This document shows positions 41,859 through 50,228 of a stretch of 64,000 nucleotides of DNA, piece after piece. The first letter of the stretch is position 1; every line of letters starts with the position of its first letter. The notes beneath the pieces were generated by a model. It saw only the letters and a list, made by a program, of their open reading frames with translations, did not search any database and was not told the DNA's origin. The DNA comes from Salinadaptatus halalkaliphilus (GTDB lineage Archaea > Halobacteriota > Halobacteria > Halobacteriales > Natrialbaceae), in the NCBI RefSeq assembly GCF_006543045.1, contig NZ_RBZW01000019.1, positions 1 to 64,000 of the forward strand, written 5' to 3'. The translations under genes were made by a program, and so were the position numbers.

Positions 41859-41939
41859 ATACGGATTCCTGTACGTCGTTGCCGGCCCACCCGCCGCCCC
41901 GTCGCGGGTGCGCCGGGACATCGGTAGAGGAATCCGTCT
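41859..41939 (-). repeat. 81-bp palindromic repeat, family 1 copy F
   Basis: On the minus strand it starts GACGGATTCCTCTACC directly at the TGA ending cbiZ (41939-41941) and ends GTACAGGAATCCGTATGA. The ends differ more than in copies A-C, but the length and layout are the same. Confidence 0.75.
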
Positions 41940-42736
41940 CAGCACCGATCGGGGAGAAACACGTCCGCTCGTACGTCCGTCGACACGCCGTACTCGGCGT
42001 CCTCGACCGAGGCCGGAACGGTCGCGTCACAGCCCTCGTAATGGGCCTCGAGCGATGCCCGGATGGCCTCGCGAACGCAGGCTCGAGTCGCCGCCCCGAC
42101 GGGCGTCGCGCTGCCGGTAAACGCCGCCGGGCGGCCCGCGGGATCGTGACCGGCGACGACCGCGTCGGTCGTCGTCCCCGGAACGCCGGTTATCGAGAGC
42201 AGCGTCGCAGCCTTGGCTTCGGCCGCGACCGCGAGCAGGTTCGCCAGCGCGCCGTCGCCCAGCGCGCGGGTCGTCCCGACGATCACGTTGACCGTGCCAG
42301 ACCCCGGACAATCGCTCGAGATTCCCTCACCGGTCGCCGCGTCGGAAACGCTACTCGGAAGCGACCCGCCCGTCGGCGCCATCGGCAACGCGGCGGGATT
42401 CGAGATGCCAGCGGTCGCGTAAGCCGTCACCGATCCACACCGGGCGCCGCGAGCGTCGGCGATATCGACGCCCGTGAGTAGCGACGGTGGCCGCTCGCTG
42501 ACCGTCCCCGGCTGCCCACCGATCGGCTCGGCGAATCCCGCGCGCTCGAGGCGCTCGTCGACGTAGGTCTCGAGGTCGGTGCGAGTCCAGCCGTCGGGAA
42601 CCGAAACGTTGTACGCGCAGTCGGCCCGGACTCGCCCCCCTGCCGGTCCGCTCGAAAGCCACTCGGTCCCCGGTCTGTCGACTCGAAGCACGCCGTCGCG
42701 GCGACGGCCCTCGTAGCCCGGCGACTCGTCGGTCAT
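41939..42736 (-). CDS. cbiZ: Adenosylcobinamide amidohydrolase
   Basis: Removes the aminopropanol side chain from adenosylcobinamide to yield adenosylcobyric acid, allowing archaea to salvage cobinamides. Evidence: WLSSGPAGGRVRADCAYNVSV start, TAYATAGISNPAA, GTVNVIVGTTRALGDGALANLLAVAAEAKAATL, GVPGTTTDAVVAGHDP, all typical of CbiZ. It is the last gene of the cobalamin operon, 33 bp after cobD. Its TGA forms the edge of palindromic repeat copy F. Confidence 0.9.
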   Translation of the reverse strand: MTDESPGYEGRRRDGVLRVDRPGTEWLSSGPAGGRVRADCAYNVSVPDGWTRTDLETYVDERLERAGFAEPIGGQPGTVSERPPSLLTGVDIADARGARCGSVTAYATAGISNPAALPMAPTGGSLPSSVSDAATGEGISSDCPGSGTVNVIVGTTRALGDGALANLLAVAAEAKAATLLSITGVPGTTTDAVVAGHDPAGRPAAFTGSATPVGAATRACVREAIRASLEAHYEGCDATVPASVEDAEYGVSTDVRADVFLPDRC

Positions 42737-42769
42737 TCGTCTACCGGTTCCGGCCGACGCCGAAAAGAA

Positions 42770-43831
42770 CTATTCGAAATCGTCCGCGTCGCCGTCGGAA
42801 CCGGTTCTGTCGACGCCGAGGGCGCCGAGCATCGCGTCGTTTGCCGCCGGGTCCTTGATCGCGACGCGGACGTGCGAGTCCAGCCCGCGGAAGGTGCGCG
42901 CATCCCGGACCGCGACGCCGTCAGCTCGCGCCGACTCGAGGATCGAATCGACGTCGCGGCTACCGACGTCACACAGAAGGAACGGGGCGTCGGAGGGAGC
43001 GACATCGAACCGCCCCTCGAGGGCCTCGCGAAGACGCTCGCGCTCGCGCTCGACCCGTCGACGCGTCCGCTCGACGAACGCGGGCTGGCGGAGACAGTAC
43101 GCGCCGACGCGGGCCGCTGGCGTCCCGAGCGACCAGGCGCGACGGGCCGTCTCGAGGGTGTCCCGTTTCGTTCCGCTCGCAACCGTGAATCCGGCTCGCA
43201 GCCCCGGCAAGCCGAACAGCTTGGTCAGCGAACGCGCGACGACGACGTGATCCGCCGCGAGCGTCGCCGCAGATCGCCGGTCGGTAAAGCCCAGAAAGGC
43301 CTCGTCGATCAGCAGCGTCGTCTCGGCCGTTCGACAGCGATTCGCGAACGCCTCAAGGGATTCGAACGCGATCGCCTCGCCCGTCGGATTGTTCGGCGTG
43401 CAGACGATCGCCAGCGCCGCGGACTCGAGGGCAGCGTCCTCGATCGCGAGCAGTTCGTCGTGAGCGACGAACCGCGGTTTCGCGCCCTGTAGCTCGACTT
43501 CACGGGCGTACTCGCCGAAACTCGGTGCGGGAACGAGCACCTCGTCGCCGGCCGCGAGGGACGTCTCGATCGCGAGCCGGATCGCCGCCAGCCCCCCGGG
43601 CGTCGGGACCACCGCCTCGGGCTCGCACCCGACGAACGCGGCCGCCGCCGCTCGAAAGTCCGGATACGCGTCGTCCGGATAGCGACGGGACGCCTCGAGA
43701 GCGTCGGCGTAGATGTCGGCGACACCGTCCGGCGTGTGAGGGTTCGTGTTGGCCGAGAAGTCGAGTACGGCCGGATCGGTCTCGCCGCCGTGGGGGACAC
43801 GCTCCCCGGCTCGAACGGCCTCAGGATCCAC
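42770..43831 (-). CDS. cobD: L-threonine-O-3-phosphate decarboxylase
   Basis: A PLP enzyme (aminotransferase fold) that makes (R)-1-amino-2-propanol O-2-phosphate, the linker for the nucleotide loop. Evidence: VPHGGETDPAVLDFSANTNP, RRYPDDAYPDFRAAAAAF, CTPNNPTGEAI, LIDEAFLGF, and the PLP lysine in SLTKLFGLPGLRAGF. GTG at 43831 matches the usual beginning (VDPEAV) and overlaps the upstream gene's stop by 11 bp; ATG at 43870 would overlap by 50 bp. Confidence 0.88.
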   Translation of the reverse strand: MDPEAVRAGERVPHGGETDPAVLDFSANTNPHTPDGVADIYADALEASRRYPDDAYPDFRAAAAAFVGCEPEAVVPTPGGLAAIRLAIETSLAAGDEVLVPAPSFGEYAREVELQGAKPRFVAHDELLAIEDAALESAALAIVCTPNNPTGEAIAFESLEAFANRCRTAETTLLIDEAFLGFTDRRSAATLAADHVVVARSLTKLFGLPGLRAGFTVASGTKRDTLETARRAWSLGTPAARVGAYCLRQPAFVERTRRRVERERERLREALEGRFDVAPSDAPFLLCDVGSRDVDSILESARADGVAVRDARTFRGLDSHVRVAIKDPAANDAMLGALGVDRTGSDGDADDFE

Positions 43832-44900
43832 GACCGCCCTCCGTGGCGGGCGCGTCGGGGTCGCCCGCATCGTCGGCGGGTGATCGATCCGGGAGTCCCC
43901 CGTCGACGGACTCGCCGTCCCCCATCCCGAGACGCGCGTAGATCGTTTCGAACTGGTCGCGGACGGTGGCCATCTCGCCGTCGGGAACCAGCGACAACGC
44001 ACCCCCCATCGCGACGCCTTCTTTGGCCTCGCCGGCGCAGTAGCGGTTCATCGCGACGTGATCGCGGGCATCGAACCCGGGATCGGTCACGACGAGATCA
44101 CAGTCGAGTCGGTCACAGGCCGCCTGCAGTCCGCCGTCGCGTTCGTCGGCGACGAACGAGGTCGTCGCGATCGACAGCGGCGCCTCGAGGCCGGCGTGGC
44201 GAAGTGCGGCCGCGACGGCGACCATCTGCGTGCCGCCCGCGAGTGTGACCTCGATACCCGCCTCGAGCGCGCCCGCAGCGATGCCGGCGACCGTCGGCTG
44301 GACCGGATCGCCGACCGCGCGGATCGCCTCGAGGGGATCACCCACGCAGGCGCCCGCCTCGAGGCCACTTTCGTCGAGGGCGTCCTCGACGACGACGCGC
44401 TTTTGCTCGAGGGGGTTCGCGGGCAGCGACGAGGAGACGTCAGCGGGTTCGTCGAGGGCCGTCAAGAGGGCGAGCGCGGTCGTCGTCCCGCCGGGGACCG
44501 TCTCGCCGATCAGAAGCGCCTCGTCCGGCAGGCTCGCCCCGAACTCACGTGCGCGATCGTAGATCGACGAGGCGTCGGGAACCGCGACGGGGTCGCGGAT
44601 GTCCCGTCCCGGCGTGGCGCCGACGTCGACCGTCGGTGCAGCCGTCGGCTCGCTGAGTCCGGCGTCGACGACTGAGACATCGAAACCGACGACCTCCCGA
44701 ACCGCGCGCGTGATCGCTGCGGGCGTCGGACAGCCCGAGGGTGAAACCGGCGTCACCGGCGACTGGGTCGGTCGGCCGTACTCGAGGATTTCGACATCGG
44801 CTGAGGGAGTGTGTGCCATCAGCGCGGGAGCCGCGCCAGCCGCGCTGATACCCTCGATGAGCGCTGTCTCGGTCGTTCCGGCCGGGAGGATTACGCGCAC
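43821..44900 (-). CDS. cobT: Archaeal CobT-like nucleotide:base phosphoribosyltransferase, 359 aa
   Basis: The archaeal TIGR00303-type NaMN:base phosphoribosyltransferase makes alpha-ribotides for the lower ligand of cobamides. Evidence: ALLIGETVPGGTTTALALL, VTLAGGTQMVAVAAAL, TTSFVADERDG, VTDPGFDARDHVAMNRYCAGEAKEGVAMGGAL. It starts with GTG at 44900, overlapping cobY by 10 bp. The acidic tail (DDAGDPDAPATEGG) is a haloarchaeal extension. Confidence 0.85.
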   Translation of the reverse strand: MRVILPAGTTETALIEGISAAGAAPALMAHTPSADVEILEYGRPTQSPVTPVSPSGCPTPAAITRAVREVVGFDVSVVDAGLSEPTAAPTVDVGATPGRDIRDPVAVPDASSIYDRAREFGASLPDEALLIGETVPGGTTTALALLTALDEPADVSSSLPANPLEQKRVVVEDALDESGLEAGACVGDPLEAIRAVGDPVQPTVAGIAAGALEAGIEVTLAGGTQMVAVAAALRHAGLEAPLSIATTSFVADERDGGLQAACDRLDCDLVVTDPGFDARDHVAMNRYCAGEAKEGVAMGGALSLVPDGEMATVRDQFETIYARLGMGDGESVDGGLPDRSPADDAGDPDAPATEGGRGS

Positions 44901-45577
44901 GGATCGTCACCTCCCCGTCGCTGGCCGTGTGCCTCGCCACTGGTCCCGTCTCGACGAGCCACCCCCTGGTCGGTTCGTCGAAGGTGGTTCGCCGCTGTCC
45001 GGGCGTCTGTACGTCGATTCACGTTGACCGCGAGTCGCGGGTCGTAACTGACGTGGTGCATAGATTGTGCGGAGTTGCCGACGACGTTGACCCCGGTCGG
45101 CGCGAGGTAGTCGTGTGACTCGAGCGTCGAATCGACGCTGACCGCGAGTCGGCGTTTCAACGATACCGGTACGCAAACGGTTCGAGATGCCGCGCTGTCG
45201 CCGTGGGCCGCGAGCAGCCGGTCGATGACGGCCGGCTCGAGCAGTGGGAGATCGGCGGCGACGGTAACTATTGGCGCCGAGAGGGCGGGGCGCTCGAGCA
45301 GCGCCAGCAGGTCGGCCACGTAGCCCTCGCCGGCGGTTTCGACGGGCGTTGGGGACCCCGGTAGCGAGTCGTCTATCCCGTCGTCGCTTCCCTCGAGATA
45401 GGCTCTCGTCTCCGGTGCGTTCGGCGAGACGGCCGCGTAGATCGTCTCGACACGGCTGTCCGCGAGGGCCGCGAGTACGCAATCGACCATCGGGACGCCG
45501 TCGATTGGGTGGAGTGGCTTCTCGTGGTGGCTCTCGAGACGAGTTCCCTCGCCGCCACACATCACAACAGCGTCCAC
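44891..45577 (-). CDS. cobY: Adenosylcobinamide-phosphate guanylyltransferase
   Basis: The archaeal replacement of bacterial CobU: transfers GMP from GTP to adenosylcobinamide phosphate. The nucleotidyltransferase start VDAVVMCGGEGTRLESHHEKPLHPIDGVPM, the metal-site strand IVTVAADLPLL and ADLLALLERP are typical. GTG at 45577 is chosen because this start motif follows at once; it overlaps cobS by 16 bp. The C-terminus (RRTDARTAANHLRRTD) is usual for haloarchaeal CobY. Confidence 0.87.
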   Translation of the reverse strand: MDAVVMCGGEGTRLESHHEKPLHPIDGVPMVDCVLAALADSRVETIYAAVSPNAPETRAYLEGSDDGIDDSLPGSPTPVETAGEGYVADLLALLERPALSAPIVTVAADLPLLEPAVIDRLLAAHGDSAASRTVCVPVSLKRRLAVSVDSTLESHDYLAPTGVNVVGNSAQSMHHVSYDPRLAVNVNRRTDARTAANHLRRTDQGVARRDGTSGEAHGQRRGGDDPCA

Positions 45578-46353
45578 GCGATCACCCCCGCGTGGACGCC
45601 GGCCACGCGCCCGATTTCGTTCGCCGCGCCGAAGATGTCGCCGTTGATCCCCCCGAGGTGGTGGGTCGCCCAGTACCACGGTAACGCGATGGCGGCGACC
45701 GCCCCACAGACCGCGACGGCGGCGGCCGGATGTGGCCAGGTCAGGCCAACGGCGGGCACGGCGACGGCGATCGGTCCGAGCACCGAAGCGGGACTCGAGG
45801 CCTCGGTGAACGACTTTCCCATTCCCTCGTAGCTCGCGTGACCGAGACAGGCCATCGCGGCCATCCCGAGTTTTGCCCCGACCTCGGCGGCGATAACGAC
45901 GCCGACGGCCCCAGCGACGGTGAGTCCGGCTACCCCGAGTCCGCCCAGTGCGAGCCCGGCGACGACGACGGCGACGGCTAGAATCGCGCCGACACCCGTG
46001 GTCGTATCCTTCAGCACCTCGCGGCGGCGCTCCGTGTCGCCGTGGACGACCAGCGCGTCGCCCAGATCCGCGACCCCGTCCAGGTGATGGATGCCGACGA
46101 CGGCGTAGACCGCAAGCAGGTAGGCAAACGCGACCGGCCCGCTCGAGAGCGTCCCGACTGCCAACAACGGAATCGCGGCGATCGCACCCGCGAGATAGCC
46201 GACGACGGGAAACGCTGCCGGCGTCTCCCGAAGGGCCTCCCAGTCGCCGTCCCGAAACGACACCGGAAGCCGCGTCAGAAATCCGACACCGCCGCGGATC
46301 GCGCCGAGCCAGCGCCCGGCTACGGCTCCCGGCGAGAGGGTACTGTTGGTCAC
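45562..46353 (-). CDS. cobS: Adenosylcobinamide-GDP ribazoletransferase (cobalamin synthase)
   Basis: An integral membrane enzyme joining adenosylcobinamide-GDP and the alpha-riboside to give cobalamin (or its 5'-phosphate). Evidence: FLTRLPVSFRDGDWEAL, FPVVGYLAGAI, AVVGIHHLDGVADLGDALVVHGDTERRREVLKDTTTGVGAI (with the DGVADLGDA/HG metal and substrate motif), and many hydrophobic helices. It begins with GTG at 46353 in a GTGA overlap with cbiB. Confidence 0.92.
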   Translation of the reverse strand: MTNSTLSPGAVAGRWLGAIRGGVGFLTRLPVSFRDGDWEALRETPAAFPVVGYLAGAIAAIPLLAVGTLSSGPVAFAYLLAVYAVVGIHHLDGVADLGDALVVHGDTERRREVLKDTTTGVGAILAVAVVVAGLALGGLGVAGLTVAGAVGVVIAAEVGAKLGMAAMACLGHASYEGMGKSFTEASSPASVLGPIAVAVPAVGLTWPHPAAAVAVCGAVAAIALPWYWATHHLGGINGDIFGAANEIGRVAGVHAGVIAWTLL

Positions 46354-47306
46354 GGCACCACCCCCGGCTCGAGCGCTATCCCGACCGCTGTCGTCACCGC
46401 TGCGACGACGACGGCGACGATCACTGCCACGACGGCCGCGAAACCGACGAGCGTGATCGCGCGTTCGCCGTCTGCGAGCGTCGGCAACGCGGCGTCGGGG
46501 TTGAGATCGTAGACGCCCGGCTTGGTCAATCGACGCTCGAGGACGCAGGCCAGCGTGGCCATCGGCCAGCCCGAATTCGGCGAGGGTGGGTCACGAGCCC
46601 ACCTGCGGGCCCGTCCGAGTGCAGCCGGATCGCCAGCCGCGATCGCGATCGTGCCAGCGGTAAGCCGGGCCGGCAGCCACATCACGAGATCGTCGAGACG
46701 GGCGCTCGCCGTTCCGATCGGTTTGTCGGGATACCCCAGCATCGAATCAAGCGTGTTGACACCCTTGACCCAGGCGGCGACCGCCGCGGCGGCCGGCAGC
46801 GAAATCGGGGCGACCAGCGCGAAGGGCACCAGCGTCGCGACCAGCCCGTCCGCGAGGTTCTCGGCCGCGCTTTCGATCGCTGCGCTCCGTAACTCACCGG
46901 GCGAGAGCGTCGCCGTCTCCCGGCCGACGAGCCCACGAATCTGTTCGCGAGCCGTCTCGAGGTCGTCCTCGGTCGCTTCGATCACCGTCTTGGTGAGTTC
47001 GAGCAGCGATCGGAGACTGATCGACAGAAACAGTACCAACCCCGCGACGACTGCGGCCGCCAGCGTACTGACGCCGCCGACGAGAACGACGGCCCCGCCC
47101 GCCGCAACGGCCGGCACGAGCGGCGCGAACGCCGCGATAGCTACCCCGACGAGTCGCTGCCCGCGGTCGGTCTCGAGCCACCGTCGATCGAGCGCGTCGA
47201 CGAGCCGGCCGAACCACGCGACCGGGTGGGCGGCGTTCGGCGGTTCGCCGACCAACAGGTCGAGGCTGAACGCGAGTCCGAGCAGCGCGAGCGTCGTCCC
47301 CGTCAC
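46350..47306 (-). CDS. cbiB: Adenosylcobinamide-phosphate synthase
   Basis: A membrane protein that attaches aminopropanol phosphate to adenosylcobyric acid. Evidence: LDLLVGEPPNAAHPVAWFGRLVDALDRRWL start, LRSLLELTKTVIEATEDDLETAREQIRGLVGRET, ESAAENLADGLVATLVPFAL, AWVKGVNTLDSMLGYPDKPIGTASARLDDLVMWLPARL, as in CbiB/CobD families. It starts with GTG at 47306 and is coupled to cobS. Confidence 0.92.
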   Translation of the reverse strand: MTGTTLALLGLAFSLDLLVGEPPNAAHPVAWFGRLVDALDRRWLETDRGQRLVGVAIAAFAPLVPAVAAGGAVVLVGGVSTLAAAVVAGLVLFLSISLRSLLELTKTVIEATEDDLETAREQIRGLVGRETATLSPGELRSAAIESAAENLADGLVATLVPFALVAPISLPAAAAVAAWVKGVNTLDSMLGYPDKPIGTASARLDDLVMWLPARLTAGTIAIAAGDPAALGRARRWARDPPSPNSGWPMATLACVLERRLTKPGVYDLNPDAALPTLADGERAITLVGFAAVVAVIVAVVVAAVTTAVGIALEPGVVP

Positions 47307-47349
47307 GATCCGGCCTCCAGGAGCCGTTTCGCGCCGACCCGTTTCATTG

Positions 47350-47985
47350 TTACTCTCGAGCCTCCAGGAGCGTCTCGAGCCGAGCGGGAACCGCAGTGAG
47401 CGGCGTCTCTTCGAGCAACACGACTTGGCCGCCGACGGACTCGACGCCGCCGTCGGTCCGGCGGTCGTCGCCGACGTGGATCAACGCCTCGGGTGCGACA
47501 TCGAGTGCGGCTGCCGTCCGCTCGAAGATTTCGGGTGCCGGCTTGCGCCAGCCACAGCCGACGCTGGAGACGACGGCGTCGACATCGTCGCGCCCGAACG
47601 CGGCCCTGACGAGGGTCCGCCCGACCAGTTCCGGCACCGAGCAGTTCGAACAGATCGCGACCGGCCCGTACGCGCGGGCGGTCTCGATGGCCTCGAGGGC
47701 GCCGTCTCTGGTCTCGACGGTCGGATCGAACGCCGCGACGACCGCCCGTCTGGCGGCGTTGTGGTCGGCGTCGATCCCGCGGCTGTCGAGCGCTCGAGCG
47801 ACGTGAGCTGGCAGCGGCACTTCGGCACCCGCGGGCGAATCGACGTGGACCTCGGTGTAGGCATCCCCCCAGTCGTCGGGCACCGGAATGTTTCTGGCCT
47901 CGAGTTCGGTCGCGACGGCTGTCGCGGGGTCGGTCGGCTGGTCGACAGCGATGAGGGTACCGAAGAGATCGAACGAGATTCCCAC
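47350..47985 (-). CDS. HAD-superfamily phosphatase in the cobalamin operon, 211 aa
   Basis: VGISFDLFGTLIAVDQP holds HAD motif I (DLFGT), AICSNCSVPELV motif II (S), WRKPAPEIFERTAAAL motif III (K) and LIHVGDDRRTDGGVESVGGQVVLL motif IV (DD). This is a subfamily I HAD hydrolase, likely a phosphatase. GTG at 47985 is the start nearest the motif. It leads the cobalamin operon, 43 bp before cbiB, so a role in removing a phosphate in nucleotide-loop assembly (for example from alpha-ribazole phosphate or cobalamin phosphate) is plausible but inferred. Confidence 0.8.
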   Translation of the reverse strand: MGISFDLFGTLIAVDQPTDPATAVATELEARNIPVPDDWGDAYTEVHVDSPAGAEVPLPAHVARALDSRGIDADHNAARRAVVAAFDPTVETRDGALEAIETARAYGPVAICSNCSVPELVGRTLVRAAFGRDDVDAVVSSVGCGWRKPAPEIFERTAAALDVAPEALIHVGDDRRTDGGVESVGGQVVLLEETPLTAVPARLETLLEARE

Positions 47986-48130
47986 GTCCGTGTGACTAGC
48001 CCAAGTGGACTTTAATTTCGCGGTCGACTCACAGCACAACCGATCGCCGAGCGGCGATCTTCGGTGGGTGAATCGTCGGAAATCGTTCGACGAGAGGAGA
48101 GTCGACAGCGACCGGATCGGCAGGGGGTGA

Positions 48131-48742
48131 TCAGTCGCGTCGAGCGAACGCGAGGTTGCCCGAGATGTTCTTGATGTAGATGTCGACGACATCGCCCTCG
48201 TCCGCGCCCGGGACGAAGATCGTGTACTTTCCTTTTTCCGCGACACCGTCTCCCTTGCGGCCGGTGCCGGTGATTTCGACGGTGTAGGTCTTGCCCTCTT
48301 CGACGGCCTCGGTTTGCTGTTGTTGTTGGCTGCTCGTCGAGCGCTTGGTCACCGGACGGAATGCACCACAGGCGTCACAGCGAAGCATCGGCGTCCGATC
48401 CTCGCGGACGAGGCGGGTGTCCGGTAGGCCACACTCCGAACAGAGGACGTACTCGTCGACGTAGGCGTCGACGGCCGCGTCGAAGTCCTGGTCGGTGAAC
48501 GTGCCGTTGTACCGGCCACGCCCGTCCTCGAACTTGCCACTCGTCCCCATCTCTCGCTGGATGAACCGGTGCAGGTGCTCGGCCTCGCGCGAGAGCGTAT
48601 CGGCGATATCTCCGAGGTTCGTAAACCGCGTAAAGGCGCCGTCTTTCTGGGCCTCGGCGTCCGGGATCTGAAGCCGTTCCTCGTCGCCACCGATGTCCGG
48701 AACGTCCTCCATCGCACGGTCGAGACTCGATTCGTAATCCAT
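48131..48742 (-). CDS. Translation initiation factor aIF2 subunit beta with TRAM domain
   Basis: Part of the heterotrimeric aIF2 that brings initiator tRNA to the ribosome. Residues ~1-135 give the aIF2-beta core (MDYESSLDRAMEDVP; HLHRFIQREMGTSGKFEDG; zinc finger CSECGLPDTRL...LRCDACGAFRPV). Residues ~145-203 form a TRAM RNA-binding domain (GKTYTVEITGTGRKGDGVAEKGKYTIFVPGADEGDVVDIYI), a fusion typical of haloarchaea. ATG at 48742 gives the family length of 203 aa. Confidence 0.92.
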   Translation of the reverse strand: MDYESSLDRAMEDVPDIGGDEERLQIPDAEAQKDGAFTRFTNLGDIADTLSREAEHLHRFIQREMGTSGKFEDGRGRYNGTFTDQDFDAAVDAYVDEYVLCSECGLPDTRLVREDRTPMLRCDACGAFRPVTKRSTSSQQQQQTEAVEEGKTYTVEITGTGRKGDGVAEKGKYTIFVPGADEGDVVDIYIKNISGNLAFARRD

Positions 48743-48834
48743 ACACGAGAGCAGACGACGCTGACGTAAATCCGTTCTGCTATACCGGCGACCGTCGTTC
48801 CCGGCGATCGGTTGGGTCGCCAATCCGTTTCCGG

Positions 48835-49221
48835 TCAGTCACAGCGAGTCGCTTCCTCGCTCGGGGCCCCCTGTTTGTCGTCCTCGAGGCGAGTGAGATC
48901 GCGCTCGGGATTGGCCTCGTCCGGACTGCCAGCCTGGCCGGTAAGCTCGCCGTGGACGGCTTCCCGGACCGCCTGCGGGTCCTCGAACTGTTCGCCGCCC
49001 AAGAGATCGAAGATGCTGCCCAGCGACTCCGTCTCGTTGGGCAGATCGATCGGCTCGGTGGCGTACACCGTCGCGAGTTCCTCACTCGTGGTCGGATACT
49101 CGAGGTCGCCCAAGTCGCGCTCGACGTCTTCGAGGATCGATTCGGTGGTCTCGGCGCGACTCGATGTGCGCTGTTCGGCGCGGTCCTGCACACGGTCGCG
49201 GTCGCGGCCGTCCTGACTCAT
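48835..49221 (-). CDS. DUF5789-like haloarchaeal protein, 128 aa
   Basis: ESILEDVERDLGDLEYPTTSEELATVYATEPIDLPNETESLGSIFDLLGGEQFEDPQAVREAVHGEL follows the DUF5789 pattern (a YPTTSEEL block, then a helical LG.EFED..AVREAV block). It is acidic and cytoplasmic, of unknown function. ATG at 49221 is chosen because the reading upstream has basic noncoding character. Confidence 0.65.
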   Translation of the reverse strand: MSQDGRDRDRVQDRAEQRTSSRAETTESILEDVERDLGDLEYPTTSEELATVYATEPIDLPNETESLGSIFDLLGGEQFEDPQAVREAVHGELTGQAGSPDEANPERDLTRLEDDKQGAPSEEATRCD

Positions 49222-49414
49222 GTACCGCGCTATCACCAGCCTCGAAAAAAGCCGTCGGCCAGCGTGTGCATACCCCGGAAACTGTTCAGCGACTGTTTCT
49301 GTGGCTTCGGAACCAAGAGAGACCAGACCCTGGACGGTGGCGCGTTGCCCAACGGCTACCTGTTTTCCAGGGCGTTTCGGACGGCGAGCGACGGGTTTCC
49401 GGACGAGCGACGGA

Positions 49415-50044
49415 TCACCGCTCGAGGTACGCGATCGCATCTTCGTCCGTCACCTGCCCGAAGTCCCGATAGTACTGGCCGACCGCTCGAAAGTCCGCCG
49501 GGGTTTCCAGCGCGACCACGTCGTCGGCGTCGCCCTCGAGTTCCTCGACCGACCGCGGCGAGCCGACGGGAACCGCGAGCACGACCGATCCCGCGCCAGC
49601 CGCCCGCACCTGGCGGAGACAGGCCCTCGCAGTCGCGCCGGTCGCGACGCCGTCGTCGACGACGACCACGCGCTTGCCCTCGAGCGGCGCAAGCCCCGGC
49701 GTCTCGCGGTAGCGGTCGGCCTTCTGGCGTGCGTTTTCGGCCTCCGCCTCGCGAACGTCCTCGAGATAGCCCGCCGACGCGCCCACTCGGTCGACGAGGC
49801 CGTCGTTGTACCAGACGGTGCCGTCGCTCGCGACCGCGCCGAGGGCGAGTTCCGGATTCTCCGGCGCGCCCAACTTCCGCGCGACGACGACATCCAGGTC
49901 GGCCTCGAGCGCGTCGGCGACCGGACGCGCGACGGGTAACGCGCCGCGGGGAATGCCCAGCACGATATCTGCCTCGAGTCCCCGTCGCTCGAGATCGTTG
50001 GCCAGTCGTTCGCCGGCGTCGGTTCTATCGTCGAACGTGGACAT
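49415..50044 (-). CDS. PRPP-dependent phosphoribosyltransferase-family protein, 209 aa
   Basis: ADIVLGIPRGALPVARPVAD (substrate loop) and VVVVDDGVATGATARACLRQVR (PRPP-binding VDDGVATGAT) identify a type I PRTase of the class found in haloarchaea and bacteria next to dienelactone-hydrolase-like genes. The nucleobase or other substrate is unknown. It starts at ATG 50044, well away from a half palindromic repeat at 50113. Confidence 0.8.
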   Translation of the reverse strand: MSTFDDRTDAGERLANDLERRGLEADIVLGIPRGALPVARPVADALEADLDVVVARKLGAPENPELALGAVASDGTVWYNDGLVDRVGASAGYLEDVREAEAENARQKADRYRETPGLAPLEGKRVVVVDDGVATGATARACLRQVRAAGAGSVVLAVPVGSPRSVEELEGDADDVVALETPADFRAVGQYYRDFGQVTDEDAIAYLER

Positions 50045-50112
50045 GGATCACACTACGAGAACGAGGGATATGGGTTGCTTGCCTATCGAGTAAGATACCA
50101 GTCAGCGGGCAG

Positions 50113-50150
50113 TGATACGGATTGTCGTCATGTGTTGCGGGTGATCACCC
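50113..50150 (+). repeat. Half copy of palindromic repeat family 1
   Basis: TGATACGGATTGTCGTCATG then TGTTGCGGGTGATCACCC matches the left arm of the family (closest inside to copy D at 55510), but no right arm follows. No plus-strand gene ends here, unlike the five complete copies. Confidence 0.6.
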
Positions 50151-50228
50151 GAGCTTCCCCGATGGGACGACTAAACGCGGCATTTGAGTTATGCCGAGTT
50201 TGACTATCCACTGGCGCGTACCGATCGG

